Positions 45,998-54,607 of a DNA stretch of 64,000 nt are shown here, one piece after another. Source of the DNA: Streptomyces sp. IMTB 2501 (lineage in GTDB: Bacteria; Actinomycetota; Actinomycetes; Streptomycetales; Streptomycetaceae); assembly GCF_001953885.1 (NCBI RefSeq), contig NZ_MQUS01000012.1, positions 1-64,000 of the forward strand. Reading direction: 5' to 3'. The notes below the pieces were generated by a model. That model saw only the letters and a list, made by a program, of their open reading frames with translations, was not told the origin of the DNA and made no database searches. A program made the position numbers and the translations under genes. Position 1 is the stretch's first letter. The number at the start of each line of letters is the position of its first letter.

Positions 45998-47098
45998 CTA
46001 TGGGTTGACCGCCAGTTCCAGGTAGGCCGCGAAGATCACCAGATGGACTCCGCCCTGCAGCGGTGTGGCCCGCCCGGGCACCACCGTGAGGGAGCTGACC
46101 ACGACGGTCAGCGCGAGCAGCAGCATGTGGGTCGGGCTGAGGCCGAGGACGAGTGGTCCGGACAGCCAGACGGAGGCGAGGGCGACGGCCGGGATGGTCA
46201 GGCCGATGCTGGCCATGGCCGAGCCGAGAGCGAGGTTGAGGCTGGTCTGCACCCGGTCGCGGCGTGCGGAGCGCAGTGCGGCGATCGTCTCCGGCAGCAG
46301 GACGAGCAGGGCGATGATCACACCGACGACGGCGTGGTGCAGGCCGACTGCCTCCACTCCCGACTCGATGGTGGGCGACACGCCCTTGGCCAGGCCCACC
46401 ACTCCGATCAGAGCCAGGCCGAGCAGGCCGAGGCTGATCCAGGCGGTACGCGCGGACGGCGGTGTGGCGTGGTCGTCGGCGGTGATGACCTCGCCCTGCC
46501 TGGTGATCGGCAGGAAGTAGTCGCGGTGGCGCACGGTCTGAGTGGCCACGAACAAGCCGTACAGAATCAGTGACGACACCGCAGCGAAGGTCAGCTGCAC
46601 CGGGGAGAACTCGGGTCCGGGCTTGCTGGTGGTGAAGGTCGGCAGCACCAGGCTGAGCGTGGCGAGCGTCGCCACGGTCGCCAGAGCCGCACCGGTGCCC
46701 TCGGGATTGAAGACCGCGGTGCCGTGCCGCAGGGAGGCGACGAGCAGGCAGAGGCCCACGATGCCGTTACAGGTGATCATCACGGCGGCGAAGACGGTGT
46801 CCCTGGCCAGGGTGGAACTCTTGTCGCCACCGTCCGCCATGAGAGTGACGATCAGGGCCACCTCGATGATCGTGACGGCGACGGCGAGCACAAGGGACCC
46901 GAAGGGTTCGCCGACGCGGTGGGCGACGACTTCGGCGTGGTGCACGGCCGCCAGGACGGAGCCGGCGAGCACCAGGGTCACCAGCGCGACGACCGCGCCC
47001 GGCAGCTCACGGCCCCAGGTGAAGGCCAGCAGGACGATCGCGAGGACCGGCACGAGGATCGTCCATTGCCGGGTCAGCGACCGAAGCCGAGTGATCAT
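45998..47098 (-). CDS. Calcium/proton (cation) antiporter, ChaA-like
   Basis: The 366-residue CaCA-superfamily protein has about 11 membrane helices. Two related repeats carry the acidic exchange residues: VAVTIIEVALIVTLMA in the first half and ALLVLLPETIAALRSARRD in the second. It should exchange Ca2+ or Na+ for protons across the cytoplasmic membrane. The ATG at 47098 (MITRLRSL) is chosen. The long upstream open frame is antisense to terC. It follows terC in the same direction, 80 bases downstream. Confidence 0.9.
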   Translation of the reverse strand: MITRLRSLTRQWTILVPVLAIVLLAFTWGRELPGAVVALVTLVLAGSVLAAVHHAEVVAHRVGEPFGSLVLAVAVTIIEVALIVTLMADGGDKSSTLARDTVFAAVMITCNGIVGLCLLVASLRHGTAVFNPEGTGAALATVATLATLSLVLPTFTTSKPGPEFSPVQLTFAAVSSLILYGLFVATQTVRHRDYFLPITRQGEVITADDHATPPSARTAWISLGLLGLALIGVVGLAKGVSPTIESGVEAVGLHHAVVGVIIALLVLLPETIAALRSARRDRVQTSLNLALGSAMASIGLTIPAVALASVWLSGPLVLGLSPTHMLLLALTVVVSSLTVVPGRATPLQGGVHLVIFAAYLELAVNP

Positions 47099-47178
47099 GC
47101 CGCGATCGTCGCAGAGACGTACAGGATTCGCATTCCATTCTTTTCGGATATCTTGCCTCCTTTCCGCCCCGGGCTTGG

Positions 47179-48180
47179 TCAGGCGTCGATGGTGTCCCTC
47201 GGGGCGCCTTCGCCACTGCTGTGCGCCGCCTCGGCGGCGGCCTGCTTCCTGGTGGCCATCAGGCTGGTGATGGTGGTCACGACCAGGACCGCGCAGATCA
47301 CGCCGAGCGAGACCGGGATGCTGATCTCGGGGACGTGGACGCCGGACTCGTGCAGGGCGTGCAGCACCAGCTTGACGCCGATGAAGCCGAGGATGACCGA
47401 CAGGCCGTACGAGAGGTGGACCAGCTTCTTCAGCAGGCCGCCGATGAGGAAGTACAGCTGCCGCAGACCCATGAGGGCGAAGGCGTTGGCGGTGAAGACG
47501 ATGTACGGGTCCTGGGTCAGACCGAAGATCGCGGGGATGGAGTCCAGGGCGAACAGGACGTCCGTGGTGCCGATGGCGAGCATCACGACCAGCATCGGGG
47601 TCATGACCCGCTTGCCGTTCTGCTGGATCCACAGCTTGGTGCCGTGGTACCGGTCGGCCACGCCGAATCTGCGCTCCGCGGCCTTCAGTAGCTTGTTCTC
47701 CTCGTATTCCTCGTCCTCCTCGTCCGCGCGGGCCTCCTGGATGAGCTTCCAGGCGGTCCAGATCAGGAAGGCGCCGAAGAGGTAGAACACCCAGGAGAAG
47801 CCGGCGATGATCGCGGCTCCCCCTGCGATGAAGACGGCCCGCAGGACCAGGGCTATGAGCACGCCGACGAGCAGGACGCGCTGCTGGTACTGCGTGGGCA
47901 CCGCGAACTTGGCCATGATCAGGACGAAGACGAAGAGATTGTCGACGCTCAGCGACTTCTCGGTGATGAATCCGGCGAAGAACTCGCCGGCCGGCTGTCC
48001 GCCGCCGAAGAGGAGGAGGCCGAGGCCGAAGAGCCCGGCCAGGGCGATCCAGACAACGGTCCAGATACCGGCTTCCTTGATCGACACCTCATGCGGCTTG
48101 CGCCCGATGAGGAAATCGACCGCGATCAGGACGGCGAGACCCACGATGGTCAGGACCCACAGGGTCACGGAGACTTCCAC
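47179..48180 (-). CDS. TerC-family membrane protein
   Basis: The 333-residue protein has about nine helices and the TerC signatures FITEKSLSVDNLFVFVLIM and TTDVLFALDSIPAIFGLT, each with an intramembrane Asp. An acidic cytoplasmic loop (ARADEEDEEYEENK) sits in the middle. Proteins of the TerC/Alx group are implicated in metal, especially Mn2+, efflux and in metalation of exported proteins. A probable yybP-ykoY manganese riboswitch lies in its leader, which supports a metal role. TerD-type genes are upstream on the same strand. Confidence 0.93.
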   Translation of the reverse strand: MEVSVTLWVLTIVGLAVLIAVDFLIGRKPHEVSIKEAGIWTVVWIALAGLFGLGLLLFGGGQPAGEFFAGFITEKSLSVDNLFVFVLIMAKFAVPTQYQQRVLLVGVLIALVLRAVFIAGGAAIIAGFSWVFYLFGAFLIWTAWKLIQEARADEEDEEYEENKLLKAAERRFGVADRYHGTKLWIQQNGKRVMTPMLVVMLAIGTTDVLFALDSIPAIFGLTQDPYIVFTANAFALMGLRQLYFLIGGLLKKLVHLSYGLSVILGFIGVKLVLHALHESGVHVPEISIPVSLGVICAVLVVTTITSLMATRKQAAAEAAHSSGEGAPRDTIDA

Positions 48181-48211
48181 TGCACCTCCGGCATTACGTC
48201 ACGGCAAACAC

Positions 48212-48326
48212 GTCAGCGTCGTCGCTGCCGGAGGTCTCTTCCACCCGCCACGGGCCGACGCCCCGGGACCGGAACCGGTCCGTACTGACGGGTGCGCCGC
48301 AGTCAGGGAGTACTCCCCTCCGTACG
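48212..48326 (-). promoter_or_regulatory. Probable yybP-ykoY (manganese) riboswitch
   Basis: The minus strand just before terC holds the conserved first loop GGGGAGTACTCCC and, about 80 bases on, AAGAGACCTCCGGCAGCGAC. These are the two conserved loops that meet around the metal site in yybP-ykoY RNAs. TerC-family genes are the commonest targets of this riboswitch. A covariance-model search would settle the exact limits. Confidence 0.72.
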
Positions 48327-48402
48327 GAAAACAGTACCCCAATCACCAAAGAAAGGTAAAGAGAAAGGCAAAATCAGAACCAAAGCACCTGGTCAGACTC
48401 CT

Positions 48403-50475
48403 TTACCTGTGCTTGGTCAGGGCTCTGGCCACCTCGGTGAGGACCTGGTGCGCGATCTGGCTGCCCGCCGGCACCAGCGAAGGTTCGTAGGTCCAGGCGT
48501 GCCCGACCCAGGGGTCGGCGAAGTGGTCGTCGGGGACGGGCGTGAGTCGCAGCAGCGAACGCCACAGCGGATCGAGCAGGGGGCCGTAGGCGGTGGCGTC
48601 CTCGCGGTCCGCCACCAGCAGGAGGTGCACACCGACCGCGGGCCCCTCGTCGGCCAGGTAGCGCAGCCGGGTCACCGACCGGTCGTCGAAACCGTGCGGG
48701 AAGTCGTGGACGATCAGCAGCTGACGCGCGGTGTCGACGTCGGCCGGCAGGGACTCGGGCGCGTCGGCGCGCAACGCCATCTGCACCAGGTCGACCCGCC
48801 GGGTGAGCCGCTCCAGCAGCTCCGTCACCCCCGCGGCCCCCGCCGCGGGAGGCACGGCGAGCACGCCGCTCCGCAGCAACGGGTCGAACGCGGCGGCCCC
48901 GGCGCCGGCCGGGTCGATGACCTGCACGGCGAAGTCCCCCGCCGGATGCACGGCGAGCAACCGCACCGCGATCGCCACGGCCGCCTCCAGGGCAAGGTGC
49001 CGTAGCTCGGCGGAGTCCGGAAAGCCGTCGGCCGCCCCCGCACCGCTGTCGAGCCACAGGCCGCGTTCGAGCGGAAGCCTGACCAGCAGGGGGATGCGCA
49101 GCGGCACGCTCTCGGGCAGATGGAGATCGCCGAGGCGCAGAGCCATCGGGGGCTCGGCGGGGACGCGGTAGCCGTGCCAGACGGGGTTGTCCCAACGGGC
49201 GTAGGCGGGCGGAAGCGCGGGCTCGACCACCTCGGACTCGGCGGTGAGCTGGGCGAGGTCGCGGTCGATGACCGCGCGCGCCTGGTCCACCAGCTGCGTC
49301 CGGCGGTTGTGGGCCGCCTCGCGCGCGGCGTCACCCGCGCTGCCGAGCCGACCGCGGGGGTCGGCGAGGGCCTGGTCGAGTTCCTTCTCCAGGCGGGAGT
49401 CGGCGAAGTCGACGGCGCTGCGGTACGCGGCCGTCGTGCGCGCCAGGTCCTCGAACATGCCCCAGATCTGGTTGTACAGCCGCTCCTCCATCGACCAGCC
49501 CGCGGCGTCGCCCGCGACGGGCTGTGCGGGCCGGTCCTCGGCGGCCGGAGCCGCCGGTGGCGGTGTGCCGTGCGGGCCGCGGCCGGGGTGTGTGTAGTCG
49601 ACCCGGCCGCCGAGGTCTTGCGGGGCGGTGCCGGACGCCTGGGCGTCGTACGGGTCCGGCGCGTCGTACGAGGATGCCGGCTCCGGCCGTTGCGGGCCGG
49701 ACGAGGATGTCTGCCCGGCCGTCCCGGAGGCGGGGGTGTCCTGCGACTCGGACCCGTATGGGTCGTAGGGCGTGGCAGCCGGGGTGTCGTGCGCCGTGGC
49801 GGCGGACGCGTCGTGCGGCACGGTCGCGGAGGTGTCGCGCGGTGCGCAGGCCGCGGTGTCGTGCGGTGACGCTGCGGAGGGCGGTGTCGGCAGGGAGCGG
49901 GACGAGCCGTGGGTCGATGGCTCATGGGCGTGGGCCGACGCTCCGTGGACAGCGGTCGCGAGGTCGGTGGCCTCGCGCAGTCCCTGGTCGGCGAGGAGTG
50001 CCGCGAGGCCGGCCGCGTAGCCCTGGCCCATCGCGCGCACCTTCCAGGAGCCCTGTCTGCGATACAGCTCCAGAGCCAGTACGGCCGTCTCGCTGTCCAG
50101 GCCGGTGAGGGTGTAACAGACGAGTTCGGTGCCGTCGAGGCCCTCGACCGTGGTGTGCGGGGCGGCGACGGCACCGAACCGGAGCGGTCCTTCGGTCCCT
50201 GCGGGCAGGGCAAGGAAGACGTCGACGCGGTGCACGGCCTCCGGCAGGGCGCCCAGGTCGACCACCAGCCGGTGTTCGGGGGCGGCCTGCCGGGACACCT
50301 CGACGCCGGGCAGAGCGGGAGCGCCGGGATGGGCCACCCACTGGGGGCCGTGCACCGTGCCGTTCTCGTCGCTGAGCGTGGCTCCGGCCAGGACCGGTGC
50401 CCCGGCCGAGATCCGGATCACCAGTCGGATCTCGGAGAGCGGGTGGTTCTGCCCTCGCACCAGCTCGGCCGTCAT
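48403..50475 (-). CDS. TerD-domain fusion protein with FtsK-like C-terminal region
   Basis: The 690-residue product has an N-terminal TerD-like beta-sandwich (about residues 1-175; SEIRLVIRISAGAPVLAGATL and LVCYTLTGLDSETAVLALEL). A long Pro/Thr/Ser/Asp-rich disordered linker follows (about 180-325), then a helical region and an alpha/beta domain (about 440-690) with FAVQVIDPAGAG, RQLLIVHDFPHGFDDRSVTR and VGVHLLLVADRED. That last domain resembles the FtsK/HerA ATPase fold but lacks a Walker A motif, so it is probably inactive as an ATPase. Several TerD proteins in Streptomyces have such fusions. The role is likely in stress or envelope-linked signalling, but it is unproven. Confidence 0.8.
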   Translation of the reverse strand: MTAELVRGQNHPLSEIRLVIRISAGAPVLAGATLSDENGTVHGPQWVAHPGAPALPGVEVSRQAAPEHRLVVDLGALPEAVHRVDVFLALPAGTEGPLRFGAVAAPHTTVEGLDGTELVCYTLTGLDSETAVLALELYRRQGSWKVRAMGQGYAAGLAALLADQGLREATDLATAVHGASAHAHEPSTHGSSRSLPTPPSAASPHDTAACAPRDTSATVPHDASAATAHDTPAATPYDPYGSESQDTPASGTAGQTSSSGPQRPEPASSYDAPDPYDAQASGTAPQDLGGRVDYTHPGRGPHGTPPPAAPAAEDRPAQPVAGDAAGWSMEERLYNQIWGMFEDLARTTAAYRSAVDFADSRLEKELDQALADPRGRLGSAGDAAREAAHNRRTQLVDQARAVIDRDLAQLTAESEVVEPALPPAYARWDNPVWHGYRVPAEPPMALRLGDLHLPESVPLRIPLLVRLPLERGLWLDSGAGAADGFPDSAELRHLALEAAVAIAVRLLAVHPAGDFAVQVIDPAGAGAAAFDPLLRSGVLAVPPAAGAAGVTELLERLTRRVDLVQMALRADAPESLPADVDTARQLLIVHDFPHGFDDRSVTRLRYLADEGPAVGVHLLLVADREDATAYGPLLDPLWRSLLRLTPVPDDHFADPWVGHAWTYEPSLVPAGSQIAHQVLTEVARALTKHR

Positions 50476-50532
50476 CGCGGTCGCCCCCTGTGTCGTTCCG
50501 TCGTACGCACCCCGCCGGTTGCGGCGGCGGTC

Positions 50533-51111
50533 CTACAGGTGCTGCTGGATGGCCGGCATCAGGTCCTGGAACGTGCGGCCGTACGCCGGGGTGCCCAGCG
50601 CGGTCATCGTCCAGCCCGAGCCCGCGCGGTGCACCTTCGCCATGATCTGGGCGGTGTAGTCGCCTCCGCCGTCCAGGGTGTAGCGGGCGAGTTCCTGGCC
50701 GTTGGTCTCGTCCACGAGGCGGCAGAACGCGTTCTGCACCTCCTGGAAGGTCTGGCCCGTGAAGGAGTTGACGGTGAAGATGATCTGGTCGATGTGGACC
50801 GGAACGCGCTGCAGGTCCACGAGAATCGCCTCGTCGTCGCCGCCCTGACCGACGCCGCCGACGAGGTTGTCGCCGGTGTGGCGGACGGAACCGTCGTCGC
50901 TCACCAGGTGGCGGAAGAAGACGACGTCGACCGGCTCCTTCTCGGCGAAGAGGACGGCCGAGGCGTCCAGGTCGATCTCGCGGGTGCGGGTACCGAACAG
51001 GCCGCGCCGCTTCGCCGCCTGCCAGCCGAGCCCCATGCGGACCGCGGTCAGGGTGGCCCCGTCCTTCTTCTCCAGGCTGATGGCCTGACCCTTGCTCAAG
51101 TTGACGGACAC
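50533..51111 (-). CDS. TerD-family stress protein
   Basis: The 192-residue protein starts MSVNLSKGQAISLEKKDG and has the TerD calcium-binding residues in DLDASAVLF and GDDEAILVDL, plus the core IIFTVNSFTGQTFQEVQNAF. TerD proteins bind Ca2+ and associate with tellurite and general stress resistance. The GTG at 51111 is chosen for family length and spacing to AGGGGA. A second GTG directly before it is also possible. A damage-type promoter lies about 56-78 bases upstream. The TerD fusion gene follows 57 bases downstream. Confidence 0.93.
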   Translation of the reverse strand: MSVNLSKGQAISLEKKDGATLTAVRMGLGWQAAKRRGLFGTRTREIDLDASAVLFAEKEPVDVVFFRHLVSDDGSVRHTGDNLVGGVGQGGDDEAILVDLQRVPVHIDQIIFTVNSFTGQTFQEVQNAFCRLVDETNGQELARYTLDGGGDYTAQIMAKVHRAGSGWTMTALGTPAYGRTFQDLMPAIQQHL

Positions 51112-51166
51112 CACTGAATCCCCTCTCGAAGGTCCCCTGTTGCCGCGCAGTGCGCGGTTGTCCAGA

Positions 51167-51189
51167 ACCCTACGCAGGGGCACCGACAG
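51167..51189 (-). promoter_or_regulatory. RecA-NDp-like promoter of the terD gene
   Basis: The minus strand reads CTGTCGGTG, eight bases, TAGGGT. One base differs from TTGTCRGTG-N8-TANNNT. Distance to the terD start allows a leader of about 50 bases. Confidence 0.65.
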
Positions 51190-51268
51190 TGCCGAACCCC
51201 GGCCCGCGCTTTGTGTCGGTGTTGCAACACTTGGCGCATACGCCGAGGTCCGGCGGGGTGGCGGGGGC

Positions 51269-53407
51269 TCAGGCGAGGCCCGCTTCTCGCATCTGGCGCA
51301 GTTCCTTCTTCATCTCCGAGACCTCGTCACGCAGCCGGGCCGCGATCTCGAACTGCAGTTCCGCGGCGGCGGCGCGCATGCGCTCGGTCATCTCCTCGAT
51401 CTGCTCGGCGAGTTCGGCCGCCGGGCGGTCCGTGGGCACCGCCTTGCCCTTGGCGGCCTTCCCGGCCTTCGCGCCCTTGGCTGCCTTGTCGCCCAGCGAC
51501 GGGACGGGGGCCTTGGCACCCTTGCCGTCCTTGGACTTGCGGTAGCCGGAGCCGAGGAGCTGCTCGGTGTCGACCTCCTCGCGGGCGATCTGCGCGACGA
51601 TGTCGTTGATCTTCTTGCGCAGCGGCTGCGGATCGATTCCGTTGGCCGTGTTGTAGGCGATCTGCTTCTCCCGGCGGCGGTTGGTCTCCTCGATGGCCTT
51701 CTCCATCGCCGGGGTGATCTTGTCGGCGTACATATGGACCTGGCCGGAGACATTGCGCGCCGCGCGGCCGATGGTCTGGATCAGAGAGGTGCCCGAGCGC
51801 AGGAAGCCTTCCTTGTCGGCGTCCAGGATCGCCACCAGGGACACCTCGGGCAGGTCGAGGCCCTCACGCAGGAGGTTGATGCCGACCAGGACGTCGTACT
51901 CCCCGGAGCGCAGCTCGCGCAGGAGCTCGACGCGGCGCAGGGTGTCGACGTCGCTGTGCAGATAGCGCACCTGGATGCCGAGCTCCAGGAAGTAGTCGGT
52001 GAGGTCCTCGGCCATCTTCTTGGTGAGTGTGGTGACGAGGACGCGCTCGTCCTTCTCGGTGCGCTTGCGGATCTCGTGCACCAGGTCGTCGATCTGACCC
52101 TCGGTGGGCTTGACCACGACCTCCGGGTCGACCAGGCCGGTCGGCCGGATGATCTGCTCGACGACGCCGTCGGAGCGCGACATCTCATACGTGCCCGGGG
52201 TGGCCGAGAGGTAGACGGTCTGGCCGATGCGCTCCTGGAACTCCTCCCACTTCAGGGGGCGGTTGTCCAGCGCGGAGGGCAGGCGGAAGCCGTGGTCGAC
52301 GAGGGTGCGCTTGCGGGAGGCGTCGCCCTCGTACATGGCGCCGATCTGCGGGACGGTGACGTGCGACTCGTCGATGACGAGCAGGAAGTCGTCCGGGAAG
52401 TAGTCCAGCAGGGTGTTGGGCGGGGAGCCGGGCAAACGGCCGTCGAAGTGCATCGAGTAGTTCTCCACACCGGAGCAGGAGCCGATCTGGCGGAGCATCT
52501 CGATGTCGTACGTCGTACGCATCCGCAGGCGCTGGGCCTCCAGGAGCTTGCCCTGCTTCTCCAGCTCGGCAAGGCGCTCCCCCAGTTCCTTCTCGATGTC
52601 GTTGATGGCCCGCTCCATGCGTTCGGGGCCGGCGACGTAGTGGGAGGCGGGGAAGACGTACAGCTGCTGGTCGTCGCTGATGATCTCGCCGGTGAGCGGG
52701 TGCAGTGTGGACAGTGCCTCGATCTCGTCGCCGAACATCTCGATACGGACGGCCAGCTCCTCGTAGACCGGGAAGATCTCGATGGTGTCGCCGCGGACCC
52801 GGAAGGTGCCGCGGGTGAAGGCCATGTCGTTGCGCGTGTACTGGATGTCGACGAAGCGGCGCAGCAGCTCGTCGCGGTCGATCTCCTCACCGACCCTGAG
52901 GGGGACCATCCGGTCCACGTACTCCTGCGGAGTACCGAGGCCGTAGATGCAGGACACCGAGGCGACGACGATGACGTCGCGGCGGGTGAGCAGCGAGTTC
53001 GTCGCCGAGTGGCGCAGCCGCTCGACCTCCTCGTTGATCGAGGAGTCCTTCTCGATGTACGTGTCCGACTGCGGGACGTAGGCCTCGGGCTGGTAGTAGT
53101 CGTAGTACGAGACGAAGTACTCGACCGCGTTGTTCGGCAGCAGCTCGCGGAACTCGTTGGCCAGCTGGGCGGCCAGCGTTTTGTTCGGCGCCATCACGAG
53201 CGTGGGGCGCTGGAGCTTTTCGATCATCCACGCCGTGGTGGCGGACTTGCCGGTGCCGGTCGCGCCCAGCAGGACGACGTCCTTCTCACCGGCCTCGATG
53301 CGCTGGGCCAGCGCGGCGATGGCCGCCGGCTGGTCGCCGTTGGGCTGGTAGGGGCTGACGACCTCGAAAGGCGCCACCGTGCGTTCGATGTGGGAAACGG
53401 GCCGCAT
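51269..53407 (-). CDS. uvrB: Excinuclease ABC subunit B
   Basis: UvrB is the helicase-like damage verification subunit of nucleotide excision repair. The 712-residue protein has Walker A GATGTGKSATTAW near residue 47, the beta-hairpin YYDYYQPEAYVPQSDTY, the DESH Walker B (VIDESHVTVPQIG), helicase motif VI (QTIGRAARN) and a C-terminal UVR motif (ELQFEIAARLRDEVSEMKKE). A Lys/Ala/Gly-rich spacer of about 40 residues precedes the UVR motif. The ATG at 53407 is seven bases after a damage-type -10 element, so the mRNA is probably leaderless. The long upstream open frame is not coding. Confidence 0.97.
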   Translation of the reverse strand: MRPVSHIERTVAPFEVVSPYQPNGDQPAAIAALAQRIEAGEKDVVLLGATGTGKSATTAWMIEKLQRPTLVMAPNKTLAAQLANEFRELLPNNAVEYFVSYYDYYQPEAYVPQSDTYIEKDSSINEEVERLRHSATNSLLTRRDVIVVASVSCIYGLGTPQEYVDRMVPLRVGEEIDRDELLRRFVDIQYTRNDMAFTRGTFRVRGDTIEIFPVYEELAVRIEMFGDEIEALSTLHPLTGEIISDDQQLYVFPASHYVAGPERMERAINDIEKELGERLAELEKQGKLLEAQRLRMRTTYDIEMLRQIGSCSGVENYSMHFDGRLPGSPPNTLLDYFPDDFLLVIDESHVTVPQIGAMYEGDASRKRTLVDHGFRLPSALDNRPLKWEEFQERIGQTVYLSATPGTYEMSRSDGVVEQIIRPTGLVDPEVVVKPTEGQIDDLVHEIRKRTEKDERVLVTTLTKKMAEDLTDYFLELGIQVRYLHSDVDTLRRVELLRELRSGEYDVLVGINLLREGLDLPEVSLVAILDADKEGFLRSGTSLIQTIGRAARNVSGQVHMYADKITPAMEKAIEETNRRREKQIAYNTANGIDPQPLRKKINDIVAQIAREEVDTEQLLGSGYRKSKDGKGAKAPVPSLGDKAAKGAKAGKAAKGKAVPTDRPAAELAEQIEEMTERMRAAAAELQFEIAARLRDEVSEMKKELRQMREAGLA

Positions 53408-53414
53408 GTCATCC

Positions 53415-53437
53415 ACCGTACGACCCCCCACTGACAA
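53415..53437 (-). promoter_or_regulatory. RecA-NDp (PafBC-type) promoter of uvrB
   Basis: The minus strand reads TTGTCAGTG, eight bases, TACGGT. This is an exact match to TTGTCRGTG-N8-TANNNT. Seven bases separate it from the uvrB ATG. Confidence 0.85.
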
Positions 53438-53448
53438 CGGTGCCCGGA

Positions 53449-54327
53449 TCAGCGGTTCTGCGGGGTCCGGGAGGCATGGTGCTCGGCCCTGCGGACCGGA
53501 CGGCCTCCCTCGTGCAGAGCGGGACGACGTTCCGGGTGGGAGGCGACGGCGGCAGCCGGGACACCCGGTTTCTGCTCGACGGGCATCGGGACGGGACGGC
53601 CCATGATCATCAGCGGATCGAAGATCACGACGATGCCCGCGAGGAGCAGGAAAGCGAGCGGGCCGATCAGCATGGGCGCGAGCACCGACGGCTCCGGCGC
53701 ACCTCCGGCGGCGTGGGGCGTGCCGTCGAGATGGACGCCCAGGGCTGCCATGCCCATGTAGTGCATACCGCTGACCGCGAGCCCCATGACGAGGCTCGCC
53801 CCCACGCTCCACATGAAGCCCCGGACGCGCCCGGCGGCCCACAGGGCGGCGGTGGCGGCCACGACCGCTATGACGACGGAGGCGGCGACGGTGAGCGTGT
53901 TGTAGGTGAAGTGCCCGTGGAAGTGCACGCCCGCCATGCCGAGGTAGTGCATCGAGGCGACGCCCAGACCGGTGATCGTGCCGCCGGTGAACAGGGCGGC
54001 GCCGGTCGCGCCCCGGTAGCCGACGATGAAGATCCCGACACCGACCATGACGATGGCGAGGCCGAGGCTCGCGTAGGTGATCGGCTTGTCGTAGTGGATC
54101 GGCGCCTCCTTGATGGCGAAGCCCATCATGGCGACGAAGTGCATGGTCCATATACCGGAGCCGATCGCGGCCGAGCCGAGAGCCAGCCAGGCGGGTCGCC
54201 AGGAGTGCGTGACCAGCAGGGACCGTGTGGTGCAGCGCAGGCCGAGGGCGCCGCCGAGGCAGGCCATCAGATAGGCCACCAACGGGGTGACGGCCCCGTA
54301 GCTGAATCCGTCGACCGTGCCTTGCAT
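53449..54327 (-). CDS. MHYT-domain integral membrane sensor protein
   Basis: The 292-residue protein has seven membrane helices and three MHYT motifs: MHFVAMMGF, MHYLGMAGV and MHYMGMAAL. The Met and His residues of these motifs are thought to bind copper and sense O2, CO or NO. There is no GGDEF or EAL output domain. The C-terminal 50 residues are hydrophilic and Pro/Arg-rich. It lies directly upstream of uvrB in the same direction, but uvrB has its own promoter. A TTCGAC-N17-TACTCT promoter precedes the gene. Confidence 0.9.
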   Translation of the reverse strand: MQGTVDGFSYGAVTPLVAYLMACLGGALGLRCTTRSLLVTHSWRPAWLALGSAAIGSGIWTMHFVAMMGFAIKEAPIHYDKPITYASLGLAIVMVGVGIFIVGYRGATGAALFTGGTITGLGVASMHYLGMAGVHFHGHFTYNTLTVAASVVIAVVAATAALWAAGRVRGFMWSVGASLVMGLAVSGMHYMGMAALGVHLDGTPHAAGGAPEPSVLAPMLIGPLAFLLLAGIVVIFDPLMIMGRPVPMPVEQKPGVPAAAVASHPERRPALHEGGRPVRRAEHHASRTPQNR

Positions 54328-54416
54328 CCGCGGCTGCCCTTCCGCCCTCTTGCGTCCCGGAATCCTCGAAATGTTCCCCCGGCCCAGGACCGCCCGCGCG
54401 GTCAGGGTTGTCGCAG

Positions 54417-54445
54417 AGAGTATGGCCCCCGCCGGAATGGTCGAA
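54417..54445 (-). promoter_or_regulatory. Vegetative promoter of the MHYT gene
   Basis: Minus strand TTCGAC (54440-54445), 17 bases, TACTCT (54417-54422). It gives a leader of about 83 bases. The remaining divergent region up to the GDPD start at 54608 shows no other clear element. Confidence 0.55.
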
Positions 54446-54607
54446 CGATTTTCCGGCAAAGAAACACGGCCTTGCCGCAGTTGTGCGGCATCCGTGAGCG
54501 AGCTTGGACATCTCCATTGAGTGTGTGGCCATCGTGCACGCGGGTGTCGTTGACCGTCTGCTGTCAGTCTGGTTGCTGTCCGTATTCGCTCGACGCGAGG
54601 AGTCTGC

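Noticed and set aside
51219..51230. Palindrome GTGTTGCAACAC between uvrB and terD
   Set aside because: Same half-sites as an inverted repeat at 29149-29172, but the spacing differs and the site is only 12 bases, so a shared regulator is not supported.
51092..53434. 780-codon open frame opposite uvrB
   Set aside because: Antisense shadow of uvrB for the same reason.
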